Positions 10,980-22,375 of a stretch of 64,000 bases of DNA are shown in pieces. Each line of letters starts with the position of its first letter. Position 1 is the stretch's first letter. A model generated the notes under the pieces. The model ran no database searches and was not told the DNA's origin. It was given only the letters and a program-made list of their open reading frames with translations. The translations under genes were made by a program, and so were the position numbers. The DNA comes from Acidobacteriaceae bacterium (GTDB taxonomy: Bacteria > Acidobacteriota > Terriglobia > Terriglobales > Acidobacteriaceae): assembly GCA_025352065.1 (NCBI GenBank), contig JANXUC010000092.1:1-64000 (forward strand), in the 5' to 3' direction.

Positions 10980-10990
10980 CGAAAGCCATT

Positions 10991-12491
<1,501 letters not shown>

Positions 12492-12504
12492 AAGAAGCTC
12501 AGAG

Positions 12505-12596
12505 TTTGTCATTCCGTTCGGTTTTATCGTGAGGAATCTGCTTTTTAGGCCGGAAAATAGCAGATTCCTCACGATAGAACTGTTCGGAATGACAAG
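12505..12596. repeat. Palindromic interspersed repeat (TTGTCATTCCG family)
   Basis: Arms of about 36 bases beginning TTGTCATTCCG and ending CGGAATGACAA form a long imperfect hairpin containing GAGGAATCTGCT and its complement. It sits between atpD and atpC. Related elements occur at 55989, 59465, 61816 and 62037. Confidence 0.8.
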
Positions 12597-12612
12597 TGGT
12601 TAGTGTGTTGAT

Positions 12613-12668
12613 CGGTACTTGCAACTCAGTACTTGCAACTCGGAACTTGCACTCGGTACTTGCAACTG
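12613..12668 (+). repeat. Short tandem repeats before atpC
   Basis: Four imperfect copies of a 13-15 base unit, GGTACTTGCAACTC, stand directly before the atpC start codon, leaving no recognisable ribosome binding site. Confidence 0.7.
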
Positions 12669-12670
12669 AC

Positions 12671-13078
12671 ATGGCAGACACATTCCAATTCGAGATCGTA
12701 ACTCCGGATCGCCTGGTCATGAAAGACGTGGCGGAAGAGATGGAGATTCCCGGCAAGGACGGATATCTCGGTATCCTTCCGGGGCACGCGCCACTGATTA
12801 CGGAACTCGGCGTTGGAGAAATCACTTACCGCAACGCCAACGTCACGCATCGCTTCGCCGTCGCCTGGGGATTTGCCGAAGTCCTGCCCAACAAAGTCAC
12901 AATCATGGCCGAGACGGTGGAACGTCCTGCTGAAATCGACGTAGAACGCGCACAAAAAGCCAAAGCCCGCGCTGAGCAGATTCTTAAGGCAGCAACCGAA
13001 AACACGGATTACCCGCGCACGCTTGATTCCCTCAAGCGAGCTGAAAACCGCATCGATGTGGCCGCGAAGAAAGACTAG
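12671..13078 (+). CDS. atpC: ATP synthase F1 subunit epsilon
   Basis: A 135-residue epsilon subunit with the beta-sandwich start FQFEIVTPDRLVMKDVAEEMEIPG and the PGHAPLITELG loop, followed by the two-helix C-terminal domain that can inhibit ATP hydrolysis. The ATG at 12671 is chosen because the protein then begins as usual for the family; an upstream in-frame ATG lies inside the tandem repeats. It is the last gene of the operon. Confidence 0.93.
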   Translation: MADTFQFEIVTPDRLVMKDVAEEMEIPGKDGYLGILPGHAPLITELGVGEITYRNANVTHRFAVAWGFAEVLPNKVTIMAETVERPAEIDVERAQKAKARAEQILKAATENTDYPRTLDSLKRAENRIDVAAKKD

Positions 13079-13105
13079 TTTTCCAAATATCATTGATTCT
13101 CTAAT

Positions 13106-13125
13106 AGCCTGTTCCTCTACAGGCT
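13106..13125 (+). terminator. Hairpin after atpC, possible terminator
   Basis: AGCCTGT pairs with ACAGGCT around a six-base loop 28 bases after atpC. Only CCCTTT follows, with no clear T-run, so termination here is uncertain. Confidence 0.3.
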
Positions 13126-13315
13126 CCCTTTACCCTGCCGAATCTTGAGCGAAGTCTCGGTCGTTTCCCGAGGGTTGCCGCTCGCCCCGCTGGATCCGGA
13201 CCTTGTGCCGGCTGCGCGGCTGGAACGGATTGCAGTTTTGGGATAAGGAGAAATGCAACAGAAGTTTGCGTGAACGGAACAAATCGGGCTAGACTCTTGC
13301 AGAGCGCGAGGGCGT

Positions 13316-15384
<2,069 letters not shown>

Positions 15385-15388
<4 letters not shown>

Positions 15389-16590
15389 GACCCGCACAGA
15401 CACTCTCTCCCAACACGCAGGCGACGCTGCTGCTGACCGCGCCAATGTTGACGGGAAACGCCAGAGAGGATACCGCTGCCTCCGACCGGCTGACTCCCGG
15501 CGAATACAAGCGTCTGGCGCGCACTCTTCTGCAAATGGAAATGCAGCCGGGAGATTTGCTGGAGCCGGGGAGTGCAGATCGTTTGTCGGCCTCGCCATCG
15601 GTTGACGGGCCGGTTGTCGAAAAAGAGCGGCTGCAACGGCTGCTGGCGCGCGGGTTCTTGTTGAGTCAGACCGTGGAGCGCTGGCATACGCGAGGCCTTT
15701 GGGTTGTGAGCCGCGCCGATGCGCTCTACCCGACAAGATTGGAAACTCTTCTGCATGAGGACGCCCCGGCGCTTCTTTTCGGGTGCGGAGATATCTCGCT
15801 TTGTGAAACAGGAGGTCTGGCGGTGGTGGGCTCGCGCGATGTGGATGAATCGCTGATTGAGTACACGCGGGCCATTGGCGGCTTGGCGGCCAAAGCCGGG
15901 AAAACGCTAGTTTCGGGCGGAGCCCGCGGCATCGATCAGGCAGCCATGCGAGGCGCCATTGAAGAGGGCGGACCGGTTGTGGGCGTGTTGGCGGATAGCC
16001 TGGAAAAGACCGCATTGAACCGCGAACACCGCAACCTGATTCAGGATGGCCAGCTTGTTCTGGTTTCACCCTACGACCCCGGCGCGGGCTTTAATGTTGG
16101 CAACGCTATGCAGCGCAACAAGCTGATCTATGCTTTGGCGGACACGGCGCTGGTCGTCAGTTCCGATTACGAAAAAGGAGGAACCTGGGCCGGCGCGGTG
16201 GAGCAACTGCGGAAATTAAAATTTGGGCCGGTTTATGTCCGTTCTACCGGCGACCGAGGCAGGGGGTTGGAGGCTCTGGAACAGAAGGGCGCGCTGCCAT
16301 GGCCGAACCCGACCGACGGGAAGAGCCTCTTGGCGGTGTTGGCGGAGCGTCCGGTTGTACAGGCTGTGGCGGACTGGGGAATGGCGCGGCAGTGGCTGCT
16401 TGGGCTGGATGTTCCACAAAGGAAAACAAAAGTGACGGCGAGTCTGGCCTCCCATCTGCATGTGTCCTCTGCGCAAGCCAAGAAGTGGGTGCAGCGGGCG
16501 GTTGAGGAAGGGGTGCTGCAAAAGGGCGGCAAACCAGCGGGGTACGCCGCGAGTCGACAGCAGGCCAACTTGTTTCAGGAACTGGTGTAG
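15385..16590 (+). CDS. DprA/Smf-family protein coupled to the RecQ-PRTase gene
   Basis: A 401-residue protein with the DprA (SLOG-type) Rossmann fold: VVGSRDVDE (~148-155), [11 protein letters not shown] (~177-187), [17 protein letters not shown] (~237-253) and [11 protein letters not shown]. DprA proper binds ssDNA and loads RecA during transformation. Here it has an extended N-terminal region (~1-100) and a C-terminal winged-helix-like tail (~350-390, [19 protein letters not shown]). It overlaps the preceding gene by four bases, so the two are made together. This suggests a dedicated partner of the helicase-PRTase rather than the housekeeping DprA. Function is inferred. Confidence 0.8.
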
Positions 16591-16648
16591 CCCGCTCGAG
16601 GCGGCTCTGAGTCCAGCGCTTCCGGCGCAATGCCTCGGCAACCCCTGC

Positions 16649-16676
16649 TTGACAACGGTAACGTATGTGGTACCAT
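16649..16676 (+). promoter_or_regulatory. Candidate promoter of the HigB/HigA-like pair
   Basis: TTGACA at 16649-16654 and TACCAT at 16671-16676 with a TG two bases ahead, 16-base spacer. The toxin ATG follows only four bases after the -10, so the transcript would be nearly leaderless. GGTAACGTATGTGGTACC here is also partly palindromic. Confidence 0.3.
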
Positions 16677-16680
16677 GTAA

Positions 16681-16998
16681 ATGGTTGATGTTCGCGAATA
16701 CGAGGACAGCCAAGCTCGCAGCCCGTATGCAGTTTGGTTTGATCGGCTGAATGCGCAAGCTGCGGCGAAAGTGTCAGTTGTCCTGACAAGGCTGGCCGAG
16801 GGCAATTTCTCGAACGTCAAAGGAGTGGGTTCCGGCGTGTTCGAGTGTCGAATCGATTTTGGTCCGGGATACCGGATTTATTTCGGCAAGGACGGAGAAC
16901 GTCTTGTGATCCTACTGGGTGGCGGCAGCAAGAAACGCCAGCAGCACGACATCAAAGCCACCCTCGTGAACTGGCAGGATTACAAACGAAGAAAGTAG
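16681..16998 (+). CDS. RelE/HigB-like toxin (addiction module killer family)
   Basis: A 105-residue protein of the COG3657 type II toxin family. Typical blocks are ARSPYAVWFDRLNAQAAAKV near the N-terminus and the core FSNVKGVGSGVFECRIDFGPGYRIYF, followed by GGGSKKRQQHDI. Members are RelE-fold toxins thought to cleave mRNA at the ribosome. The partner antitoxin gene starts ten bases after the stop. Toxin-first order is typical of this family. Confidence 0.85.
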   Translation: MVDVREYEDSQARSPYAVWFDRLNAQAAAKVSVVLTRLAEGNFSNVKGVGSGVFECRIDFGPGYRIYFGKDGERLVILLGGGSKKRQQHDIKATLVNWQDYKRRK

Positions 16999-17008
16999 GA
17001 GTTCGGCC

Positions 17009-17329
17009 ATGCCTTTGACTCGCGATTTCAAAGAAACAATCCGTGCACGTGCCGTACGCGATCCCAAATTCCGCAAGGAACTTCTGCGCGAGGGTGTCGA
17101 GTGTATGCTTTCGGGCGATACCTCGACTGGCAAAACCATTCTGCGAGACTACATCAACGCGACCGTTGGTTTCGCCGAGGTTGCCGAGGCGACGCAGATT
17201 CCGTCGAAGAGCCTTATGCGGATGCTGGGACCGACAGGGAATCCCAGGGCCGACAATCTTTTTGAAATCGTAGGGTTTTTACAAAGTCGCGAGGGCGTTC
17301 GCTTTCGCGTGAAGGCCGAACTCGCTTAA
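17009..17329 (+). CDS. HigA-like antitoxin
   Basis: A 106-residue DNA-binding antitoxin, partner of the toxin just upstream. The helix-turn-helix region covers FAEVAEATQIPSKSLMRMLGPTGNPRADNLFEIVGFL (~55-90), typical of COG3636 antidote proteins. AGGAG stands nine bases before the ATG. The pair should autoregulate. A degenerate gene copy begins directly after the stop. Confidence 0.82.
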   Translation: MPLTRDFKETIRARAVRDPKFRKELLREGVECMLSGDTSTGKTILRDYINATVGFAEVAEATQIPSKSLMRMLGPTGNPRADNLFEIVGFLQSREGVRFRVKAELA

Positions 17330-17330
17330 T

Positions 17331-17461
17331 CCAGCGCTTCCGGCTTCTCCGGCGGCTTTCTTTTACCAGTACTTTTTCATCCAGGCTTCAAAGCTTTTGC
17401 CATCGGCGGTGTCGCGTCCGGTAAAGGCGAGGGCGGCGATGCCGAGTGCGGGGCTGGCCAT
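17331..17461 (-). pseudogene. Degenerate duplicate of the 3' end of the 18123-18596 gene
   Basis: On the minus strand this stretch reads IAALAFTGRDTADGKSFEAW and then MKKYW followed by a stop. It closely matches the C-terminus of the intact gene about 800 bases away (IAALAFTGRDTAAGKTFEAW). At DNA level the two segments (17331-17452 and 18127-18264) align over most of their length with a ~14-base deletion. It is a broken duplicate; the intervening DNA holds a TA pair. Confidence 0.75.
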
Positions 17462-17464
17462 TTT

Positions 17465-17761
17465 TCACGGTCTGTGTTGTGCGCCGTGATGAATGGTGCT
17501 GATCATGACGCGATTGCCTTGTACACGGTAGAAGACGATGTAGGGCGTGCCGCCAATAACTAACTCTCGAAAATCCGGGTCGGCGCCGGGTCGGCCTAAG
17601 CGGGGGTGATTTCTCAAGGCTTCGACAACGGCAACGATGCGTAGCGCCAGCCGCTCCGCTGCTTCTGGTTTATCTTGTGCGACAAAAGCGCGGATCCGTT
17701 GGAGGCGAGTGGCTGCCAGGGACGACCAGACAATTTCGATCGGCGCAGGTTCTACCGGCAC
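17465..17761 (-). CDS. ParE/RelE-family toxin
   Basis: A ~98-residue RelE/ParE-fold toxin with LAATRLQRIRAFVAQDKPEA near the N-terminus, HPRLGRPG in the middle and YIVFYRV near the C-terminus. The GTG at 17761 overlaps the end of the antitoxin gene by ten bases, the usual antitoxin-then-toxin coupling. An ATG at 17797 would extend it further into the antitoxin. The target (ribosome-bound mRNA or gyrase) cannot be told from sequence. Confidence 0.82.
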   Translation of the reverse strand: MPVEPAPIEIVWSSLAATRLQRIRAFVAQDKPEAAERLALRIVAVVEALRNHPRLGRPGADPDFRELVIGGTPYIVFYRVQGNRVMISTIHHGAQHRP

Positions 17762-18069
17762 AACGCTTCGCCGTCGTGCGCTTTGCCGCAGGCACACTTT
17801 GGAACAGGCAGTTCACGGTCCGTCCCCCAGGACAAGAGCCAGGCTTTCATATCCTCGTTTTTGACGTAGTGCCCTGACTTGATCTGGCGGTCGGCTTGAC
17901 TCACTTCGGCGAGGAGCATCTCCTGATCGGCGACGTAGGATTCGACGGCGTCGGAGATAAGGAAATTCGAACTGCGGCCGGAAGTCTGCGCCAGTTTCGC
18001 TAGCCGCTTTTTGGTTTCCGGTTTCAAGCGGATGCTAAGTGTGGCGCTGCGTGTGTTTGCCATGAACAC
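17752..18069 (-). CDS. Ribbon-helix-helix antitoxin
   Basis: A 105-residue antitoxin. The N-terminal ribbon-helix-helix is plain (ATLSIRLKPETKKRLAKLAQTSGRSSNFLISDAV), followed by a toxin-binding tail. The C-terminus is unusually long and ends with a CACGK stretch overlapping the toxin gene. It should repress its own operon and neutralise the ParE/RelE toxin encoded just downstream. Confidence 0.82.
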   Translation of the reverse strand: MFMANTRSATLSIRLKPETKKRLAKLAQTSGRSSNFLISDAVESYVADQEMLLAEVSQADRQIKSGHYVKNEDMKAWLLSWGTDRELPVPKCACGKAHDGEALCR

Positions 18070-18122
18070 AGTTTAGCACATTGCGAAAAATCGAATCTTC
18101 ACATGTGCGTTTCCAAATCCAA

Positions 18123-18596
18123 TTACTCCAGCACTTCCGCCTCGATGCCGATGCTTTTCTCGCCGGCGGCTTTCTTTTCCCAGTACTTTTTCATCCAGGC
18201 TTCGAAGGTTTTTCCGGCTGCGGTGTCGCGTCCGGTGAAGGCCAAGGCGGCGATGTCGGAGTAGGGAATTGCAAGTTTCGTGGTGGAATTGATCGGCAAG
18301 ATGCGGACGGCGGAGTCTTGCAGCGTGGTCCCGGCGCGGCGGTCGAAGACGTAGCCTTCTACTTTTGTTCCATCCTTGCGGGTGATGGTTACATCGCCGC
18401 GGTAGTCGAAGGCTTTTTCGAGAGCTGTGCGGATGTCGTCTTCGGAAGCGAGTTCCGGAATCCAGCCTTCGATGGCTTCATGGGTTGTTCCCTCAACAAC
18501 CTCCAGCTTGTCTACGTCGGCGACGCGATCGGCGACTGGCGCACTCGAAGTCGCGTGTCCCGATGTCGCGTGGTTGATGTGCTCGGTGCCGCTCAA
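18123..18596 (-). CDS. Unknown protein coupled to hpnH
   Basis: A 157-residue protein of unknown function. Its start codon overlaps the hpnH stop (ATGA), so it is very likely translated together with hpnH. There is no signal peptide or membrane helix. The middle (WIPELASEDDIRTALEKAFDYRGDVTI followed by a VEGYVFDRR strand) suggests a small alpha/beta fold; the C-terminus is Lys/Glu-rich. A degenerate copy of its last third lies at 17331-17461. A role in hopanoid metabolism is inferred from position only. Confidence 0.75.
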   Translation of the reverse strand: MSGTEHINHATSGHATSSAPVADRVADVDKLEVVEGTTHEAIEGWIPELASEDDIRTALEKAFDYRGDVTITRKDGTKVEGYVFDRRAGTTLQDSAVRILPINSTTKLAIPYSDIAALAFTGRDTAAGKTFEAWMKKYWEKKAAGEKSIGIEAEVLE

Positions 18597-19735
18597 GCTC
18601 GCGTCTCCTCAAGCTGGACGGCGTTCTGCGTTCCAGAATCAACTTTCAGTTGCACCAGCGGATTATGCGAATGCACAGCCTGCGTCGGTTCGTCCAGCAG
18701 GCGATTTGCGCCCGCATCGGGATAACGCGAGAACAGCGTTGCCTTCATGGTGTCCCAGAAACCGCGCAGCGACCCAAACGTGTCGTTCACAGCGCTGGCT
18801 TCATACCCGCTATGTACCATGCAGTTGGCGCACTTCGGATTGCCGGATTCGGTGCCGTAGTTTTCCCAAGCGGTCGAGGCCATCAGCTCTGCGAACGTAT
18901 CCGCGTAGCCGTCTTGCAGCAGATAGCAAGGCTTTTGCCAGCCAAAAATGTTGTACGTTGGCATGCCCCACGGAGTGCAGGCGTAGTCGCGCTTGCCCAT
19001 CAGGAATTCCTGGAACAGCGGCGACAGGTTGAACTTCCACTCGGGTTTCCGGTTCGACAGAATCGCGCGGAACATGCGGCGGATGCGGGCGCGTCCCATG
19101 AAGTGTTTCTGATCGGGGGCCTTGTCGTAGGAATAACCCGGGGAAAGCATCATGCCCTCAACGCCCAGCTCCATCATGTCGTCAAAGAATGCGCGAACGC
19201 TCTTCGGATCGGCGCCGTCGAACAAAGTTGTGTTGGTCGTTACGCGGAAGCCCTTATCCAGCGCGACTTTGATTCCTTCCAGAGCCTTGTCGTAGCCACC
19301 TTCGCGGCACACGGAGAAATCGTGATGCTCGCGCTGCCCGTCCATGTGCACCGAGAACGTCAGGTACTTGCTGGGCTTAAAGAGATGGATCTTTTCTTTG
19401 AGCAATAAAGCATTCGTACACAAGTAGATGTACTTCTTCCGCGCCACCAGGCCTTCGACAATCTTGTCGATTTCGGGATGCATCAACGGCTCTCCGCCCG
19501 GGATGGATACAGTCGGCACGCCGCATTCGTCGACGGCCTTGAAGCACTGCTCCGGCGTGAGGTCGGTTTTCAGAATGTGCGCCGGATACTGAATCTTGCC
19601 GCAGCCCGCGCAGGCCAGATTGCAGCGAAACAGCGGCTCCAGCATGAGCACGAAGGGGTAGCGCTTGCGTCCCTTGATCTTCTGCTTCAGCACGTAGGAC
19701 GCAACCGTCCACATTTGGGAGACAGGAACAGGCAT
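18593..19735 (-). CDS. hpnH: Radical SAM adenosylhopane synthase HpnH
   Basis: A 380-residue radical SAM enzyme. The cluster motif CNLACAGCGKIQ has cysteines at 38, 42 and 45 (CxxxCxxC), and the rest matches HpnH throughout (SIPGGEPLMHPEID, FSVHMDGQREHHD, CxxCMVHSGYE). HpnH joins 5'-deoxyadenosine to diploptene to make adenosylhopane, the first step to C35 hopanoids. No other hpn gene lies in the window. The downstream unknown gene overlaps it by four bases. Confidence 0.95.
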   Translation of the reverse strand: MPVPVSQMWTVASYVLKQKIKGRKRYPFVLMLEPLFRCNLACAGCGKIQYPAHILKTDLTPEQCFKAVDECGVPTVSIPGGEPLMHPEIDKIVEGLVARKKYIYLCTNALLLKEKIHLFKPSKYLTFSVHMDGQREHHDFSVCREGGYDKALEGIKVALDKGFRVTTNTTLFDGADPKSVRAFFDDMMELGVEGMMLSPGYSYDKAPDQKHFMGRARIRRMFRAILSNRKPEWKFNLSPLFQEFLMGKRDYACTPWGMPTYNIFGWQKPCYLLQDGYADTFAELMASTAWENYGTESGNPKCANCMVHSGYEASAVNDTFGSLRGFWDTMKATLFSRYPDAGANRLLDEPTQAVHSHNPLVQLKVDSGTQNAVQLEETRA

Positions 19736-19940
19736 AAATTCCGCTCTTTAATAAGGCTAGATTTTGACGAGAATCAACTCACCTAGTGTAACAAATGCAG
19801 GTTTACCCACCGGATAGCAAGAATCGTCCCCCAGTTCGTGACGTAGAGGCACGGTCTTTCCACGCGCCTCCCAATCTTCGTCATAAAACTAATGAGCCGC
19901 CAGCTTGAACTGACGGCTCTTGCTCCAGTGCATCCGACAG

Positions 19941-20351
19941 TTAGCGACGCCAGCCGCCGCGGTCCCACGCGCGTTCGTAACCCTCATGGTAGGCACGGGC
20001 ATACTGTTCCTGATACCAGCGCTTGTCGCCAAAGCGGCGTTCATAGCCGCGTTCCGAGTGTTTGTAGCGTCCGCGAGGATTCGGATTGAACGACTTGCGC
20101 TCCCTCTGGTCGCCGTAGGCGGCATCGGCGCCATCGCGAGAACCCCAGTCGCGCGCTACATTCCCGCTGCGGAAGCGGTAGTTGTCGCGGTCGCGGTAAC
20201 GATCATCGTGATCGCGATACCGATCATCTCTATCTTGATATCCACCGCGGTCGCGGTAGCGGTCATCGTCACGGTCTTGGGCCACGGCGAGTCCACTCAA
20301 GGCCAGCGTTGCAAACAGCGCGAAAGCTGCCACTCTGCTTTTGCTCAACAT
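19941..20351 (-). CDS. Secreted Arg/Asp-rich repeat protein
   Basis: A 136-residue protein with a clear signal peptide (SRVAAFALFATLALSGLAVAQ) followed by a low-complexity segment of DRYRDRD-type repeats (~25-65), then an Arg/Tyr-rich C-terminus (YERRFGDKRWYQEQYARAYHEGYERAW). The ATG at 20351 is preferred over an upstream one at 20543 because AGGAG lies eight bases before it and the signal peptide then stands at the start. Function unknown; exported to the periplasm by prediction. Confidence 0.7.
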   Translation of the reverse strand: MLSKSRVAAFALFATLALSGLAVAQDRDDDRYRDRGGYQDRDDRYRDHDDRYRDRDNYRFRSGNVARDWGSRDGADAAYGDQRERKSFNPNPRGRYKHSERGYERRFGDKRWYQEQYARAYHEGYERAWDRGGWRR

Positions 20352-20589
20352 GATTGTTCTCCTGCCGGGCTCTTTTGGTGGTGCTATGGTTCCCGGTACC
20401 TTTCTTGAGATGCCCCGCCGCCGCGCCGTGATGCCTGGGAAAAATCGTCCAACCGCCCTTGGAATCAATGGCTTAGAAAGTTTTGAGAAAGCGAAACTTT
20501 TTTTCGGGAGCGGTGTTTTCAGGCCGAAAATTACAAACCGCAAATCACCAAATCACAAATCTCCTAGCCGTATTGTATGATTTCGGGCT

Positions 20590-21057
20590 ATGAAAACGAT
20601 TGCGTTTGTCTTCCTGCTGCAACTAGGCATTTTCCTGGCAGGCCCATTGCTTTTCGCCCAGGTCGCCCCCGCCAGCAAGTCTTCCGAGTTCAACCACATC
20701 GCGATCTATGTGGAGGACCTCGCAAAGAGCGCGGATTTCTACGAAAAGGTGATTGGCTTGGAGAAGATTCCAGAGCCCTTCCACGATGGTCGCCACGTCT
20801 GGTTCCGCATGGGTGAGCACAGCCAACTGCACGTCGTAGGAGGCGCTACGCAGCCTGCTCCGACTACGATTGACGAGCACTTCGCATTCCGCGTCGCGTC
20901 GATTCCCGATTTTATGGCGCGCCTGGACAAAATGCAGGTGAAGTACCGCAGCTTCAAAGGGGACACCAAAGTGACGGCCCGCCCCGATGGAGTCAGTCAG
21001 ATCTACTTCCAGGATCCGGATGGCTACTGGATTGAAGTGAACGACGATAAGTACTGA
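20590..21057 (+). CDS. Secreted VOC-superfamily (glyoxalase-like) protein
   Basis: A 155-residue protein with a signal peptide (~1-23, ending LLFAQ) and a single VOC domain: FNHIAIYVEDLAKSADFYEKVIGL at the N-terminus and IYFQDPDGYWIEVNDD at the C-terminus. Likely metal ligands are His in FNHIAI, His in DEHFAF and Glu in WIEV. A periplasmic location is unusual for glyoxalase I, so another lyase or dioxygenase role is possible. Confidence 0.78.
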   Translation: MKTIAFVFLLQLGIFLAGPLLFAQVAPASKSSEFNHIAIYVEDLAKSADFYEKVIGLEKIPEPFHDGRHVWFRMGEHSQLHVVGGATQPAPTTIDEHFAFRVASIPDFMARLDKMQVKYRSFKGDTKVTARPDGVSQIYFQDPDGYWIEVNDDKY

Positions 21058-21114
21058 GTCGACCAAAATCGCGGGCGCTGGCCGCTTTGCTGTGCTCCGG
21101 GCTTCGTACGGGAT

Positions 21115-21381
21115 TCAGCGATAAATTTCTTTCCTGTCGCCAACTCGTACCACCAACACACGCACGGCGGAATCCTGAATGTCACAAATTACACGGCAGT
21201 CCCCGACGCGGTAACGCCAGAAATCGCCAAGAGGGCCGGGCAAGGCCTTGCCCGCGCCGCGCGGGTATTCCAATACAGAAACGAGCTTGTCCATGAAATC
21301 AAGAATACGGCGCGCGGTGTGTTTGTCGAGTTTCTGCAACTGACGTTTGGCCGTCGCGGTGTAATCAATCGCCCAAGCCAA
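21115..21381 (-). CDS. RelE-family toxin
   Basis: An 88-residue RelE toxin: AIDYTATAKRQLQKLDKHTARRILDFM, then GPLGDFWRYRVGDCRVICDI and VLVVRVGDRKEIYR, the standard family endings. RelE proteins cut mRNA in the ribosomal A site. The antitoxin gene lies ten bases upstream on the same strand. Confidence 0.88.
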   Translation of the reverse strand: MAWAIDYTATAKRQLQKLDKHTARRILDFMDKLVSVLEYPRGAGKALPGPLGDFWRYRVGDCRVICDIQDSAVRVLVVRVGDRKEIYR

Positions 21382-21390
21382 GGTCGTTCC

Positions 21391-21594
21391 TCACGTCCGC
21401 AGCCGGGATAACCTTCTCCTCGCCTTTACGGACACACGTTCCAGCACGTCCGCCGCCAGGTAGTAGTCCTCCATGTCGTCGAGTCCGCGCTCAATCATCT
21501 GACGCAGGTAGTAGGCCTTGCTACGCCCCGTCTGGGAGACGAGGTAGTCGAGGCGCTGTTCGAGTTCTGGAGAGAGGTGGATTGAGGTGGCCAT
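21391..21594 (-). CDS. RelB-like ribbon-helix-helix antitoxin
   Basis: A 67-residue antitoxin. The ribbon-helix-helix is SIHLSPELEQRLDYLVSQTGRSKAYYLRQMI (~4-34), followed by a short toxin-binding helix (DDMEDYYLAADVLERV). It precedes the RelE toxin gene and should repress the pair. Confidence 0.87.
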   Translation of the reverse strand: MATSIHLSPELEQRLDYLVSQTGRSKAYYLRQMIERGLDDMEDYYLAADVLERVSVKARRRLSRLRT

Positions 21595-21717
21595 ATTTAA
21601 GCGATTTCGTATGAATATATGTATTCGATGTATTCAGCATGTCACAAATGGGTCAAAGTTGAAGATCCACACCGATGTAAGATGAAGAATATGTTCACCC
21701 TCAAGGCAGAGGAAGCC

Positions 21718-21909
21718 ATGACCGGAATCCAGTACCTGACCAATGAAGAGGGCCGCAAGGTGGCCGTGCAAATCGACCTCAAGAAGCACGGCGCTATTTG
21801 GGAAGATTTCTGGGATGGCCTTGTTTCTGAATCGCGCCGGAAGGAAAAAGGCGTTCCTTACGAGCAATACCGCGCCGCCCGCCTGAAGCGCACGCGCCCG
21901 CGTGGTTAA
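21718..21909 (+). CDS. Antitoxin-like small protein beside a truncated RelE gene
   Basis: A 63-residue protein, TGIQYLTNEEGRKVAVQIDL at the start and a basic C-terminus. Such proteins are commonly found upstream of RelE-family toxins. AGAGGA lies a few bases before the ATG at 21718; upstream in-frame ATGs exist at 21619, 21682 and 21691. It overlaps the start of a toxin gene that is cut short by a repeat element, so it may now be a widowed antitoxin. Confidence 0.65.
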   Translation: MTGIQYLTNEEGRKVAVQIDLKKHGAIWEDFWDGLVSESRRKEKGVPYEQYRAARLKRTRPRG

Positions 21910-22018
21910 GTACTCTGTCGAAATCAAGTCGTCGGCGCAAAAAGAATTGGACGCGCTGGACGATGCGTTATTCACTCGCATAGGCCGCAAAATCCTGATG
22001 GGCGGGTGGCCCAGCTTT
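21902..22018 (+). pseudogene. Truncated RelE-type toxin remnant
   Basis: From the GTG at 21902 the frame reads VVKYSVEIKSSAQKELDALD, then DALFTRIGRKIL, a clear RelE-family N-terminus. At 22001 it runs into a palindromic element and stops at 22018, after 38 codons instead of the usual ~85-95. The rest of the toxin gene is not recognisable after the element. Confidence 0.72.
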
Positions 22019-22287
22019 TGATTTCTCTGGCGTAACCCAGATAAGGGGTGCCCCGTCCTTTGCGGTTTTTGCAAAGGGCGGGAATTCACGCCGTTTACGC
22101 AATAGAACACGGGTCGTACCGGGTGGTCTCGGAACGAAATCATTTTCCTCGCCCCATCACTGTAGAATCGAGTGTGTTTACACCCGCCCTTGCAAAAAAC
22201 GCAAGGACGGGGCACCCTTTTTCTTAGTTGTGACAATGGAAATCAAGATCAAGATCAAGATCAAGATCAAAGGCTGGGCCACCCGCC
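22001..22287. mobile_element. MITE-like element, full copy (287 bp)
   Basis: Terminal inverted repeats GGCGGGTGGCCCAGC / GCTGGGCCACCCGCC are perfect over 15 bases and extend to ~22 with one mismatch. Inside are a GGTGCCCCGTCCTTTGCGG unit and an inverted GCAAGGACGGGGCACCC unit, and an (ATCAAG)n run near the right end. No ORF. ATG stands on both flanks, a possible 3-bp target duplication. It interrupts a RelE-type toxin gene. Shorter relatives are at 23676 and 24164. Confidence 0.75.
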
Positions 22288-22375
22288 ATGAGACCGAAGA
22301 ATGGGCCAGCTTTGCTGCGTTATTGTTCTGGGTTAATGTAAGACTTCTCACACGGGGACAGGAAAGGGAATATCC

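Noticed and set aside
12613-12668. Possible CRISPR-like array before atpC
   Set aside because: Units of 13-15 bases are adjacent without spacers and number only four.
20150-20285. CG-rich direct repeats possibly forming a repeat array
   Set aside because: They are the codons of the DRYRDRD segment of a secreted protein.
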